Positions 25,801 through 39,009 of a stretch of 64,000 nt of DNA are shown here, one piece after another. Both the position numbers and the translations under genes were made by a program. Under the pieces are notes generated by a model that had not been told where the DNA came from, did no database searches, and saw only the letters and a list, made by a program, of their open reading frames with translations. Position 1 is the first letter of the stretch, and the number at the start of each line of letters is the position of its first letter. Source of the stretch: Gavia stellata (taxonomy: Eukaryota > Chordata > Aves > Gaviiformes > Gaviidae); contig NC_082594.1 of NCBI RefSeq assembly GCF_030936135.1, positions 126,022,668-126,086,667 on the forward strand. Reading direction: 5' to 3'.

Positions 25801-28800
25801 AACACTAAGATCATGACTGCTTTGTCTCTGTTTCCAACAACATTTCCACTACCAAAAGAATGCTACCACAGTTATGTATATCCCTCTTAGGGAAGAAACC
25901 ACTAGGAAATAGTGTCTAGAACACAAACAAGCTGGTGATGTTTCTGGGCAAAGGCAGTTGGGGATGGTACTCTTTTCTATATAGGACTTCACTGAAGGTT
26001 TCCATAGCTTTTATAGATTTTCCTTCCTAGAAGGAACAAGAGTGTGCACAGGAGATTAATCAGGATTTTGAACACCGAATGCACAAAGGGAAGCTTACTT
26101 GAGGGACGACAGGCTATGGACTCGCGCTGGTTCCCAGCTGGGTGGGACACAACGCAGGTTGTATTAGTCATGTTGGTGCCGCGTGCTGTGAACTTGCTGA
26201 GAACAGTCACTGTCCCGTTGTCGTGGCCTTCTTCCTTGGGGGTGGAATTGCTCTCTAGGACCCACGAGATCTGAGCAGCCGGCTTCCCTGCCGCTGCCTC
26301 GCACACCGGGTTCCCATGGTCATCACAGTACAGGGTCAGCCTGGGGGGCACTGCAAAGCGCCAGGAAGGGGAGACGCATGGAGTTAGTTCGCCGCAGTTG
26401 GGATAGGACGTTCTTGTTCTCTACCCAAAATGAACGCAGTGAAAAGAGGAGAATGAGGTTGGAGATGCCACCCCATTGCAGTGACATGGGCCAAAGTCAC
26501 AAGAGACAAAGATCGTTCCTCTTTTTTCCTTTTGGACAACTCTCCCCCATTCAGGTGAGTTACCACAGCCATGTGCCATTAGAGGAGGTATCCCTGGACA
26601 TTTTGGTAGGGAATTATCCCAAATACAGGCCTGAATTAGACTTTGGTCCTAAGCAGCCATCGTGCATGTGGTTTAAAATGTATTTGAATGCCAGCATAAG
26701 AGGAAATGGGTCCATTCCTACTGCCTCGATAAGAACATCCCACGTTTGATAGAGTATCTCGGCACTTGGAAGTGTTACTGTCACATGCTTTAGTTCTCTT
26801 AAGTTAGTGTATTAGTGACTGATTCTACAGGATAACTGGATGCATACGCAGAATCCTCTTTTAGTATAATGGGAATTGCTTCACACCTGTTGTTTCTAGC
26901 TAGGCAGTGGAAAAGGGGGCAGCAGAAGGGAGAAGGGTTTTGGGAAATACGAAGGAAGACACGGAGCTACTACCAGTGAAATAAATGCATGACAGTTTAT
27001 CCCAGGCAAGAAAGCTCCTTTTCTTACTGCACGCTTCCCCCAGTGTCTGGGGAGAGGAGCTTTGTATGTCCAGGCCCAGACATGGTCCTTTGGAGAACTG
27101 TAAAATGAAGAAGGAGTCCCTTACCCAGCACGGTCAGGTGGTACGTCCTGTGGAAATTCCCTTCTGTTGCTACTGCTTCGCAGGTGTAATTTCCCTCATG
27201 GGCTAGTCCCACTTGCCGTATCTTAAGGGCAGGATCCCGATCCGGTCTGAATTTCCAGTTCATGCTGTCACTGCAGTTTGTTCTGTCTGTCTTGTTCTGA
27301 TCAGCTCTGTATCCCAAGGTGCAGGGGCCTCCAACCTTGGGGCTTATTTTCCATGTTACCATAGTTAAATTTGATGTGGAAGGGCAGGTGAGCACAGGGC
27401 TGTTACCTACTGTTGCTGACACTCTGTGGAACCCTGAAGGAGAGAAGGAAGGAGAAGGACATGTGAGAAGGTGCCCAGGGATGTCACTCATAGCCTTGGA
27501 GTTCTGGTCTGTGCTTCACAGAGAAATGTCTGCACTGCTACCCACCAGCAGGAGGTCCTGTCTGTGCTCATCTGCAAATTGTCTGTCGTCTTGTATTACA
27601 GCTGTGGATAATGGAGCCAGTGGCCCATCACAGCCTATCCTCTCAATACTATCAACAAATTTCCCACGAGGGCTCATCTTAGTGGATAAGACAGATACTG
27701 GAAGAAGACCCTACTCCTGCCCATTGTCTTAAGCAGTTCAGCATCTGAATAGTGTGTTTCTATTGGCAAATCCTCCGATGGGTTGCCACTTACAGCCTGA
27801 AATGATAGAAATTTGACTCTTGCGTTTGGCCACATGATAATGACTTTTCTCTGACACTATTGCTACCAATGAAGTAATCAACTTGTGGGCAAAAGCCTTG
27901 TCTATACCTCTCAGACACGACCACAACGTAAATAACAATGGTGGCGCTTTGTGTAGTAGGAAAGGTTGTTGCCTGAAAAGGGTGTCTTTTCATTTTCTGA
28001 ATCAAATCTGCTAGGTTTTCTGAATCAAGTTTTCAAAATCTGCTAGGTGCAACAATTAATGAGTTAATAGGAATAACACCCATAGCTGTAGTCCAAGCCA
28101 GCCTCCATTTACCACCTCACTCATTTTCTTTTTTAATAGGTGACCGTTAAACTTTGGGACTGTAAGCCACTGATCTCCGAGTGCTCTGTGTCTCTGTCTT
28201 CCCTTGGGCAGAGTAATGGTTTTAGTGGCATCCTGAGAGCTGTGTGTGAGGAGAAAATCAGACTACTACTTTCAAACCATGCATTAATCTGGAAGGACAA
28301 CAAAAGGTAACCAACCTGATTTGTACTGACAAATGAGTTTTTCACAAATTATTCCAAATATGTTAAATCCCTCCCCAAAGCTTTCAAGCAGATATACTGA
28401 AGAGGCAATTGAAAGTTCAGCTGGCATATACAAAGAATTAGAAGACCTCAGTTTTGCATGATTAACTAAACCTTTGTCAAAGTCTTGCTCAGAGGTACCA
28501 GAGATGACTTTGTTGTGTTTCTCTATCCCCTACCCAGAGCTGGAATTCTGTTACCTCTGCTGGCTGGCACAATGCGAAGCCCAGTTCCGGGGTTCCATTC
28601 ACAACACTATAAGAAATGGTCTTAATGAGCATCAGCTTCAAATTATTAGTCAAATCATTACTATTAGCCTCTTTGAGAAAGCTACAGTTGGTTGTACCAT
28701 AATAATATGGTCTGAAATCTCATTATCTTCTGGAATCTAGGTGAATGAACCATTCCAGCTCAACCACTTTTCCTTCTGATTAACTGTGTTCTTGGGAAAT

Positions 28801-31800
28801 GATTTCTAACTTGCAAAATGAACACAGTTCACTGCATTTTAACTACTTAAAGATTCTTTTAAAGGTTTTTGCCTTTTCCTTTTGAGGATGAGGTATCCTT
28901 TGAATGAAGACATTTCCGAACCTAGACCTAGCTCCTGAAGATTGATAGGAGGTGTAGCTGCAATATTGCCCCACACTACACCACGCCATACAGTGCTGTA
29001 ATGTATTAGTTACTCCAGCTGTATAACATGGAAATCAGAATGTAATTCTGACGAGTTTTTTTTACTGGTAGAAGAGGAAGATTAGGTGGGGATAGTATTT
29101 CACTGTAGCCATCCATTTTTATTAAATAAAGGAAATAATACTTTGCTGCTCAGTACTGCCAGGATTCATCAATTACTGTTTCTAAGCATGGCTGAAGAAG
29201 AAAAGGGCTATCTATTCACACCATCTTCTGATACACAAATTACCCACCAGCCCCAGAATGTCTGTTTCCTTAATTCAATTGTCAACAGTGTTCTGTGATA
29301 CATTATTACACTGGAAATGTTTTTACATTACAAGTTTTTTCTGCTTAATGGCACTTCAAGAAAATGTGAGGTGTGTGTTCTAAACTTAGATGATTTTACC
29401 AGGAGAGGAACTGAAAGAAGCCTTTTGTCTCATGATGGTTTCTGGATGTGAGTTCTATGAATGTCTCTGAAAATTGGAGAACAAAGTGTTTCCTCTCCCA
29501 GCTTAACACTGCCAAGAGCCTCGGAGCTCCAAGTCATGTCATCAGTATGGCTGACCTCATCTGAAAATGACTAAACAAACCTAAGCATTCAAACAGCCTG
29601 TGGGTTAGGGCTGGGGTTTCTTTGGATAATGTTTGCAAATGTTGCGCAGGAATGACAATGTTGTGCGTATTTAACTGTGTACACTTTCCTTTACATATTA
29701 AAGCAGTATAATTTTACTTGTCTTTCAACTCTGCACCTCCTAACCGCGTATTGCAATGTACAAGTTCCCCAACATAACGGCTTGCTTGCTTCAAGACTGC
29801 GAAGAAAGAGGGAGTGGAAGTGGTGCTTTCTGCTATGCCTTTCTGTCATATTCTCCCCTGAATGAATCAGGTACCATTCACGTCAAATGATAAGCCACAT
29901 CAATCAACTTAAAATCTGCTGAATCATGTTTAAGTACAATGGGTTTACTATAAATTTGTAGAAGGATTCTGAATTTCCCTGTATCTTATTATTAATTTTG
30001 AAGGCTTTTAGCAAGGCAGGAGTTTTTCCCCAGATGGTAGATTAATTAGTAAAAAATCTTCTTGTTTATCCTGTCCTTACATACACCTTTCTACTATTGT
30101 AAAGAGGCCTTATAAACATAATAAAATTAAACTGCTTTCATTTTAGTGCCCTCTTTCATTGCTAGAGTGCAGGTAAGTGGCATTAGTGTAAATATGAATT
30201 GTGTACTTCTTCCTTGCTTTGCTTCTTTTCTCATGCATGCTGCTAGAAACATGACCTTTACACTTCTTTTACAGAAGAAGAATGCATATGCAAAAAATCC
30301 TGAAAGGTTGGGTTAATTTGTATTTCTGAAATTACTTTGAAGACCTCTTAAGGTGGAACAGGGAATATGTTTTTATCTCTGTAGAACAGACATGTATTAT
30401 TAGGAGGAGGTTTTATCCTATATGATGACCCTCTTAGCCTGTTAGCTCTCGCCCAAGAACTGTCCAGAACTCTGTCTGTCTTTGTGTTGAAGGCAGAGAA
30501 AGAAAAAAAGAGTAAGGGAGCAAGGCGTAACTGCAGAGCCTGCACCTTTTTTGATCCTCTTCTGGTTCAACGTGGCATGGAAGCATGTTGTGATGGCAGA
30601 GTGCTGTGGATACCTACTAGACTGAGTCCCAGAACCCACATAGCCAGGCTGATAGTTCTGCTGGTCATTTGGTCGTTAGCCCTGCCTGTCAGCCATGTGG
30701 ATGGTTATACTGCTTCCATTTCTATAGGTGCTCACTCACATTACCACCTGGTGCAGAAATCTTCCAGCATGCTTGCTATTCTCCCAAGAAAGCATATGCA
30801 AAAAGAGAGCTCTGCTTCATGTTACCACAGAGCACACTACCAAGTTCAGAAAATTTAAGGTTTTGAACTGTGTGAGCTAAAATCTTGTCACTCACATGCA
30901 AAATAGGACTGGGCCTGGGTAATACTTGATGAGAACCTTCCAAATCATAAAGAATAGTGCCAGACATTTTCATAACAGTTTCTCGTGAAAAGAGGATTTG
31001 CCTTTCTTTGCCTTATTTCAATCTAAAGTATAGTCTAATGAGATGTCAGGACTTGCTGCTTTTCACCACAGAGTTAGCTCTATTTAAAAACAGTCCAAAA
31101 CGTATAGTCTCAGGAATTAATCTGTAAATAGCTGTGGGATCAACCAGCACAAAGGCAGTTCTGTAAACAGAAATTATCCTCATCCTTATCCTGTCCTTCC
31201 TGATCAGCCATAGCATTTCTTTCACTTTGGAGATGTTGATAAGACCTCACGTTGGGCTGAAGTTGGACATGCCCGACTTTCTAGTGAGCATACCGAAAGC
31301 CATCTAGTCTCTAAAAGTATGTTTTAGTGGAACATAAACCAATATGCTAGAAAGTGATAGCTCTTTAGGGAACGCAGAATTGCTAGCTATACTCATGAAG
31401 AAAAAGGCCTGAAAATACATCTTCCCTGCTCTCTGTGCCTTTACAGAACAGGTTCTTTCCCCCAGTCCTCTCTTCTACTCCACCAGCTTTCGGTGACTTG
31501 TCAGGCTGCACAGGTTCCACATGATCTCTTCTGAGTTCCTTTTACCGTCACTTCTACAACTTCTCGTGGGTCTGCTCCAGCCAAGCCCTTTGCCAGGGCC
31601 TCCCCATCTGCTTTCTTTGCCCTCCTTATGCTGCCAGCCCCAGCCTGCACTCTTGGGTATGTACTCAGCAGCTCTGAGGGAAGACAATCTCCCTTCCCTC
31701 CGGGAATTTCACTAAACCCGAAGAGTGTGTGTCTGCTCTGCAGGAGAATTAAACAAACAAAAATATTCCACTCTGTTAAAGAGGGAAGGTTCAGTGCTGC

Positions 31801-34800
31801 AAGTGTTTTAATTCAGACCTGTCGCTCCACCACTGTTTTCTGGAATGGTGCTTTCATACAGTAAAATGGCTGAAAGTCAGTTGCTAAAGTTTCCTCTGTG
31901 ATAGCTGATTGATTTATGACCAATGCATCAGGGCATATATGCCGCACACGTCAGCATTCACCTATTCAAATGAAGGCTCGGGAACAAGCCAGTACGTTGC
32001 ACTGCTACTTCTCTCAAGGTGAAATCCCATGTTATAGCTGAGCTGAACTGACAGCTTGCTGTAGCTGAAAGTGCAGCAAAGGCCTCGCTCTCTGTGGGTC
32101 TGCAAAGAACAAGAAATTTTGAAGAGGTGTGAGCTATCAAGCTCATCTCAGTGCAGTGATAACCGCAGGACAACAATTAAATGTCAGTACTGTTAACTAT
32201 TTCTTTGCACACGAGAGAGATGAAATGAAGGCTTGTATAGCTACACATTTATTGTAAATAACTTCTCATTTTCAGTCTTATTCTTCACAAATGAGCGGAC
32301 TCTGGAAAACGGCAATCATTTTTCTGTTAGCTAGAAGGAGCAGAGCTCAGGAGCCCAGGAGTACGTGCTGTCTGTCACACTGATGTAGAACATAGGCGAG
32401 TCAGGTTCTGGAAGTTCTCTACAGCTCTGGGCTGAACCATCCTATTTTGGTTTTGGATGAAATCCATCTTGAGCAGGTTTCACCTTGGAGACTCGTCTGG
32501 CAGGTGGGTAGGGTAGGAGGCCTTTAGGCTGAGGTCCTCCAATTTGACTCCAGCCTCTGAAGTTCATCTAATTATAATACCAATAATATTATGCCATTCC
32601 TCATTGTCTCTTCTTGACTGTTGAAGAAGATTTTAAGCCATGTCTGAGGAGGCTCTCAAGCTCTATTCCAGTGCATTGAGTGTGCATTCCAGTGCACTGA
32701 CAGATTCCACTTCTGTGTTTGAAAATGGACATATCCTTTCTCAGGAAAAAACAAACTCAGTTGAGGAGTTCATGTTTGTGTTTCAAAAATGTGCTGGTTA
32801 CTGTTGTCATGCTAAGATTAGTGCAATTGAAAAAGATCAGAGGAAAGAGTTTGCTCTGGTTTTTTTAACGTGGTTTATGTAGCGTGTTTGACAGCTCTCG
32901 TGGATAACTAGTTGCACCAGTTCCTTTGCAGTGTCACTTGTTTAGTCATTTCTCCTGTTTCTCAGAGTGTTTCTCACAGTAAAAGGAGAAAGAAAGATTT
33001 TAAAAACAGGAAAATTTGATTGTGAAGCCACTAAAATTTTCAGGGGAATCACTGCAAAATCAGATAGCTATGCAGCTTGAAATTGGTTTTGATTGCTTTC
33101 AAATAGGAGGGATTTCCAGCCTCCGTTATTCTTTATAGCTGGTTTTAACCCACAGTAGAACTTTTTCTTGCCCCCAAAATGACTCAGGTTCCATGACAGT
33201 CTCTTCAGAAATTTAGCTGTTAAAGAGTTTTTCACACTGTAAAGAGACTGCTTTACTTTCTCTGACATAATCCTGTTGTGTCTTTATTTCTTACAGTAAC
33301 AATCTACCACAGTGTTTTGGTGCATCTCCCCCCACCGCTGCAGACTGTGACGTATTAAACTTAGAGGTATAATGAACTGAAACAATGATCATACCACAAG
33401 CAAATGACTAACTGTATCTTGGAATGAATATATTATATGAGTCATAGCAAGTCATAAGCAAAAAGGCAGTACCGGACGCTTGGAAGAGGCCAGATACAGC
33501 AGGCTGAGCTCTGCCTCTGTTTTTCCCTTCTACTGCCACAGACTGCCTGTGACACTTAGCAAGGCTCGTCTGGAATGAAATGAAAGATAAACAAATAGAA
33601 GTGCTTTGTACTAGGGTAGGGATTGCTAAAGTACTGACAGAGTTTTATATATGGTAGCTTTGTGACTCTGAAAATGTAGCCACGACAGCACAGGACAGAG
33701 TGTAGGCTGAAAACCAGCCCTGCTTGTCAGGTGAGTAGCAAATAGTTAGGCTACTCTAATTTTCATGATAGAAATACATGAACTAGCTGAGCTCATATGA
33801 CTCTGTTTCTTGAAGCTGCGATCACAGCTTTTTCAGCATGGACATATCTTTAAAAGGACACAATAAGAGACTTACTTACACCTTTATTGTTCATTTCCCA
33901 CTCACACTCTTTCACCCATACTCGTCATTATTCCTTGAAAATATCTCTTATTCCCATTTCATTCTATTTAGGCTTTTTTCCTATCTTCAGAGATTCCTTT
34001 CTTCCTCATACTCCAATTCTTCTTTTGTTCTCCTTTTAACACATTTCTTTTCTGCCACCATTACTGTATCCCTTACAGTATAAATCTCTTTCCTGCTGTC
34101 TCATGCAAGCTGAAACAGCAACCTTAAAACACAGCCAGAAAAATACACTTTGTCAGTGTAAACTCTGGTTTTCCAGTATGAAGAGCCTGCAGCATGGCTG
34201 GATTTTTTTTTTTGATTGCAAACTTTAATGTGACTTTATATGTTGCAGAGAGGTGAGCACACTGACAGAACTTAATAACGAACTCAAGGTGTCAGTCTTC
34301 CCATTGAAGGTGGAATATACCTTTGCAGTTGCCAGTTCCTAGTTTTTAATTTTTCTGCGATCTTTTCATTCTCTTTAGCTTTCTCCAGTATCCTTTCAAG
34401 CAGTCACTCAAGACATTTGATTTTGAAGACAAAGGAAAGATGTTAAAGCTCACCTAGGTAGAGATGCAGTTTGATACAGTGTCCTCTTGAAAATCATAAA
34501 TTAAGCTGAAGAATAGAGGGGCAACTGGAGGGAAACATGATGGGTAAAGAACTGGATTAAGGGGAGAAAGCAAAAGGCAGTGTTAAAAGGAGGTGTCAGG
34601 ATGAAGGTAGCTTGCCAATAATGTTTCTCAGCAGATGATTTTTATGGTAATTCTGTTTAACGGTTTTACTAATGGCATTGGCATTTGTATCAGGAGTGTG
34701 TGAGGAAATTTGTGGAAAGCAGAAAGAATATAGCATTATTAATATAAAGAACAGAAATGTCACCCAGAAAGAACCAGGTGACCTTGATGAGTAGAATGGT

Positions 34801-37800
34801 AGATGTGTGCTGAAATGCAGCAGCTCAAAATGTAGTAACAATAAAAATAGGTAGTACAACAAATTTAGGCTGGAGATTAGAATAGAGAATCTTGCCTCAC
34901 TCAGGATTAAAAGCAGCCTTTCAATAAGGTGGGTGGTTTTTTTGGTGCTCAGATTATTTATGAAAAGGTTTTCATGATACAATGCCTGCAAAAAAAGGCA
35001 ATTTGATGCAGTGATGTAGGGGTCCTTTCTGAGGTTTTGTTTCTACCCTCACATAAATGGGCTATGTCTCGATATAAACATGACTTTGTAGAAAAAAAAG
35101 GATGGGTCCACTTCTTTAATGAAGGAATTAGTTGGTGTTTAAATGATGTGTTAGAGTCATCCAGCTTGCAGAACAACCACCGTTGGCCAAATCCTCAACT
35201 GATAATAATAAAACATCACTGAACTTAAGAAGCTGTTGCATATTGTATCAGTCTAGCTGTAAACTTTAAACTTGGTGTAGAAATTTCTGTGTGCAAAGCA
35301 AGTAGATCTTTGTCCTTGCAGAATATGAGCTGGAATGGATGAGGGGAAAAGGGATTTAGACTGGATGCCAAAGTGCCTTGGTTAGTATTTCTTTCAGAGT
35401 AGCGCTGTGACACCATGTGTAACAAAGTACAAAGGCCCCCCCACTTCTCAGTATAGAAACAGATACAGAATGTTTTCTATTCTGTTCTGCGTGCTGAACT
35501 TGGCCTTTTACTCTATTCCTCATGAAAAGAAGAATAAAATAAGTTGTACTGTTTATTTATGCTTAAGTGGAATTTTCCTGCTATTCTAAACAAAAATAGA
35601 TCATTGACTGCAAACGGTAGGTTGTATGCCCTCTTTTTCATACTTTGCGGAGAGCAGATAAGGACTGCTGCGAAAACACGCTTATGACCTCACTTCTGTA
35701 TGGTTAAAATCTCAGTCATATCTTGTTTAGTGCTTAGCTTTAGCATAGTACTTTTCTACCCAGCGTTTTCTTACTCAATACAAAGATAAGGCAGCATAAG
35801 AAGATTCCCTACACTTTTTTCTTATGCATGATTGTACCTCTAATTACAAAATATATCAACTGTGAGTTTTAAGTAGCATGTACTTCTACAAGTGCATTCC
35901 CAATTAAAGAAAATCTGCTTTGTAGTCAGGGAGTATGTGGTCAGCTTGCAAGACTGAACTTCCTCGTTTCCATGGTTTTGAAACGAGACACATTCAGACA
36001 ATGCGTTTGGACCACAGCAAAGTAAAAATGTCACAAGCACATGCTTGGAAGATTGTACTAGGGTGATTTAGATGTCTTCTGAGAAAATTTTTGCTTAATG
36101 TAATCGTACAGAATTCTGTTTTAAGCATTTGGGTAAGACAAACAGGCTGTTTGGATTCAGGTGTTTTTAGGGTAAAAGAAGTCAGAATGATTCCAGCACA
36201 TAGACCCAAAGGAGCAGCAAAGAAACAGTGAAGTGGAGACAAATATAAGTTTACCAGAAGAGTTTTTAAGGCTATGATTTTTTGTATCTGGAGCAAGATT
36301 CCACAGTAAACTAAAGTAGGAGGCAACAGGACAGGAGCACTGAAACACACTAGGACAGAGAAAGTAAGAAGGCAATAAAACACTAGTACAGTAGTGAAAG
36401 AGAGTTTACAAGTTATATTAAGGAAAGAAACTAAATGAAAGCAGTAGCATTCAAGAAAGTTATGTTTGCAAGTAAACTTTAATTCTAGCCAGGTTGGTCT
36501 GTAAATCTACTTCGCTTTTATTCATCTGGTACATTCTAATTCCTGCACTGATGCAATGCCACTGAGTTCAATTTTTTACTATTGATAAAACTGAACTAAC
36601 CAGAGAATCACATCTCATTACTAACAATGGATTTCTTGCAGCTTCCTCTGAAGCACTCAGTCATATCTATTGTCACAGGATACAACTGCAGATGCAGGAC
36701 TTACACAGTCCAACATTGCAAATGTTAATCCAATAAAAAGAGATCTGTTGCATGAACCTCTCATGGAAGATCTTGCCCTCCCTTATCCCCTTTCCTTTGG
36801 AGTATGTACACAACCACATGAGGTGTCCCATCTGCTTAGTTAAACTAGAGAAGTCTTCAAAGTGTTATCAAAAATATATTTTAATCTTGAGTCTTTGCCA
36901 CTGCTGCTACTATGAGGATTGTTGCAGAAGGATTGTTAGTACAGATCACGCACCGCAGCTTCAGTAGCGTATTATCCAACTCTACTTGGGGGCAGATCTA
37001 GATATGGCAATCACGAACTGACCTCTGCCTTGCTTCTGAGCTGCCCTTTCTGCTGTTGTAAAAACTAACCAAACCATACAAAACAACATGCTAAGGAAAT
37101 GTTAAGGAAAATGCTAATGCAGATAAAGCCTGGTTACACAACAGTTTTTGTATGACCTTATTTCATTCAGAGTAGCTTGCTCTGCTCTTCAGAAGGGGGG
37201 ACATAGTTCCTTCTGAGCTTTGTACAACACTAAAATTCTCTGGATAGAATACACACATTGGATCAGCTTGACACATTTAGTCTGCGATCTCTGAAGAAAA
37301 AAACCTTGTCACTACATCTTGATGAGAATGGCCACCCTAACATTGAAGGAAACAAATTTAAGAACAATGTTAGCTAAAACCTTCCCATCAAATGTGGGCT
37401 GCTTTTTATTTGGGGTGGGGGGGAAGGTTCAAGCATGAAATTAGATTTTCACTGAACATCTTTTTCTGTGTTCTTTGAAGGGGAATATTGTTGATTCACC
37501 AAGACACCAAGAAGTTAAAATCCAATTACCTTTTGGGTGAAAAAAACCTTTTTGGCATTGGATTTTTTTAATATTGCCAGCAAAGTCCATTTTTAAAAAA
37601 AATTTTGCCAGTAGGATTCCCCTTTTGTCTCCCCCATTTTCTTCAACATTTTGTCACGTGTCCATACTGCTTTACTTTTTGAGCAGCTGTATTCAAAAAT
37701 GTAGACTGTCTCTGATGCTACCATAATCTGTCTGTATGACCCTGATCAGGTTCCTCAGTATTCTTCTGAGACAGTTCTTTACCTACAGAATAGGGACAGG

Positions 37801-39009
37801 TTCCTTCCCTCCAAGTGTGCCTGTTGTGAAGTTACCGATGCAAAGTTTAATAATGTTTGTGAATTATTTAATTTTTTTTCCAGTGGCTAGAACTGAGGTA
37901 AACATTTTGGAGCCCTCATTTGATCAGCCAAACACATTATAGACGTGTGTTCCCCCACTGCCAACAATGACTGCATCTGTTTTGCTTTAAAATATCACCA
38001 AGGAGCCATTTTTATTTTCTGGCCAGGTGGAATGGAATAACTCATGTCCATGCAGTTCTACCTGTCCATAATAGGAACGGACACATGCACGTTACATATT
38101 AGAGATGTTCCTAGTTTCATTTGGATCTCACAGACCTACCTGCCTTCTCCCTTTATACATAGATAGTTTAGGTTTCTGGAACCGCTGCTGAAATCCCTAG
38201 TTCCATTACCAAGTCCCCGGACTGCTGCGTGGTGTCTGGAAGAGCACAAGCTCTAGAAATGCAAATCACCAGTATGTGGGAGACATGAACTGCTGTAGCT
38301 AAACTAGATTAAAACTAAGTCAACTCCACTAAGAGACGGGGTTAGAAAGGCTTAGGAGTGCCACTGTCTTTGGCACAAAAGCCTTTCCCACTCTTGATAC
38401 TGACCATGCCCATTAGCCTCAGAACAAGATTCCAGAAACTGCTCCCTAGTGTCAGTACATCAGTGATCTTCCACCACTCCTCAGCAAGACACAAGAGAGC
38501 CCTGCCCTATTTCAGAATAACTGCAGGCTCTCTTCAGCAGAAACCACATGGCCAAAAGCTTCAAGTTCACAAATGCTTTCCTGGGCATATTTTTATTATG
38601 TCAAATGGATCAGTTTCTCAGATGATGTGGATTTAGAGGTCTGAGTAAAAAGGCTATCTGTGACAAATAGTACATTCCCAGCTAAGGGTCACTAAATAAT
38701 TGTCTACATGGAAGACACAGGGATAATGCCTAGCAGCCTTGTGACCACTAAGAAAAGAATAGCAGGAGTGAATATTGAGGAAGCATGTTTTGGTTGTGCA
38801 CCATAATTTTTAGCAATTACAGAAAGTCACAGCATGATGAATAGCCTTTGTGGAAAGAAAGTATCTCTGCACATTTCCCTGTCTTCCATCCCAATGGCTG
38901 ATGGGTCCCAGTTAGACTCACCTACAGTTCTCGTGACCTTGGTGATGGTGAGCAGCACAAAAACACACAGAGTCTTCCCAGGAGTCTTCATGTCGGCTCC
39001 TGCTTTCAT
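22757..39009 (-). CDS. CD200R1: CD200 receptor 1-like (six coding exons, whole gene span)
   Basis: A type I membrane receptor of myeloid cells that binds CD200 (OX2) and restrains activation. The coding exons on the minus strand join at 39009-38922, 27433-27125, 26350-26099, 25284-25188, 24228-24177 and 22879-22757. All have GT..AG borders and matching phases (1,1,1,2,0), giving 306 residues; human forms are about 325-350. Residues 1-29 are a signal peptide, about 31-132 an Ig V-like domain, 134-215 an Ig C2-like domain, 220-243 one membrane span, and 244-306 the cytoplasmic tail. The family mark CEAAAGKPAAQISW (149-162) and the ending EGNFHRTYHLTVL of the V domain match mammalian CD200R closely. 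Eight N-glycosylation sequons occur in the ectodomain. No charged residue lies inside the membrane span, so this looks like the inhibitory type, not a DAP12-paired activating one. The tail differs from mammals (see exon 6). Orthology to CD200R1 rather than a bird-specific paralogue is inferred. Confidence 0.93.
24177..24228 (-). CDS. CD200R1: CD200R1 exon 5: juxtamembrane cytoplasmic segment
   Basis: 52 bases, acceptor ..TTTTTCACAG, donor GTAAGG. The first base completes AGA (R249), then 17 codons give LCHKTKPPEASPAHSPQ (250-266). The segment is proline- and serine-rich with a cysteine just inside the membrane. It ends in phase 0, which fits the last exon. Confidence 0.9.
24229..25187 (-). 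other. CD200R1 intron 4
   Basis: Non-coding. It holds a 138-codon open frame on the same strand (24452-24868) that shows no family I recognise and has no matching splice phase with the flanking exons. I treat it as a chance frame. Confidence 0.75.
25188..25284 (-). CDS. CD200R1: CD200R1 exon 4: transmembrane segment
   Basis: 97 bases, acceptor ..GCGTTTAG, donor GTATGT. The codon split by the previous intron becomes AAG (K217). The exon encodes NGFILNVSIILCFLSIITF, then MAVIYYFKLRSD. The hydrophobic span is about residues 220-243, followed by a basic stop-transfer KLR. No acidic or basic residue lies within the span, which argues against pairing with DAP12. Found by reading the sequence, as it is too short to stand out as an open frame. 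Confidence 0.93.
26099..26350 (-). CDS. CD200R1: CD200R1 exon 3: Ig C2-like domain
   Basis: 252 bases, acceptor ..GCTTTGCAG, donor GTAAGC. Residues 133-217. The core pair is C149 and C198 with tryptophan W162; CEAAAGKPAAQISW is the most conserved stretch of the family. Two further cysteines, C141 and C213, sit where an extra bond across the domain is possible. Sequons are at N167, N177, N192 and N195. An open frame continues past the donor into the intron down to 25989, but the GT donor and the downstream membrane exon show it is spliced here. Confidence 0.95.
27125..27433 (-). CDS. CD200R1: CD200R1 exon 2: Ig V-like domain
   Basis: 309 bases, acceptor ..CTCCTTCAG, donor GTAAGG. Residues about 30-133. 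The core disulfide cysteines are C46 (VLTC) and C114 (GNYTC), with the core tryptophan at W57 (MVTWK). A second pair, C67 and C83 (GGPC..TNC), corresponds to the extra cysteine pair typical of CD200R V domains. Sequons are at N51, N76, N82 and N111. The end, GNFHRTYHLTVL, closely resembles the mammalian G-strand. This is the CD200-binding domain in mammals; ligand binding here is inferred from homology. Confidence 0.95.
27434..38921 (-). other. CD200R1 intron 1 (11.5 kb)
   Basis: Bounded by the exon 1 donor (GTGAGTC) and the exon 2 acceptor (polypyrimidine CTCCTTCCTTCTCTCCTTCAG split over 27434-27454). I find no further Ig exon or mobile element of known family inside. An 11-T run lies at about 34203. 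A large first intron is common in immune-receptor genes and may carry enhancers, but nothing specific can be called. Confidence 0.8.
38922..39009 (-). CDS. CD200R1: CD200R1 exon 1: start codon and signal peptide
   Basis: Encodes a 29-residue leader with two in-frame starts. MKAGAD begins at 39009 and MKTPGK at 38991; both have a purine at -3 (GCCATGA and GACATGA contexts). The hydrophobic core is about residues 13-23 (TLCVFVLLTIT). The exon ends ..ACT GTA G followed by the donor GTGAGTC, phase 1. This matches the acceptor phase of the V-domain exon 11.5 kb away and gives TVGFHRVSATVG across the join. Either start leaves an intact signal peptide; the shorter one puts the core nearer the N-terminus. 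There is no intermediate exon like the one that lengthens the N-terminus in mammals, unless it was missed in intron 1. Confidence 0.85.
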
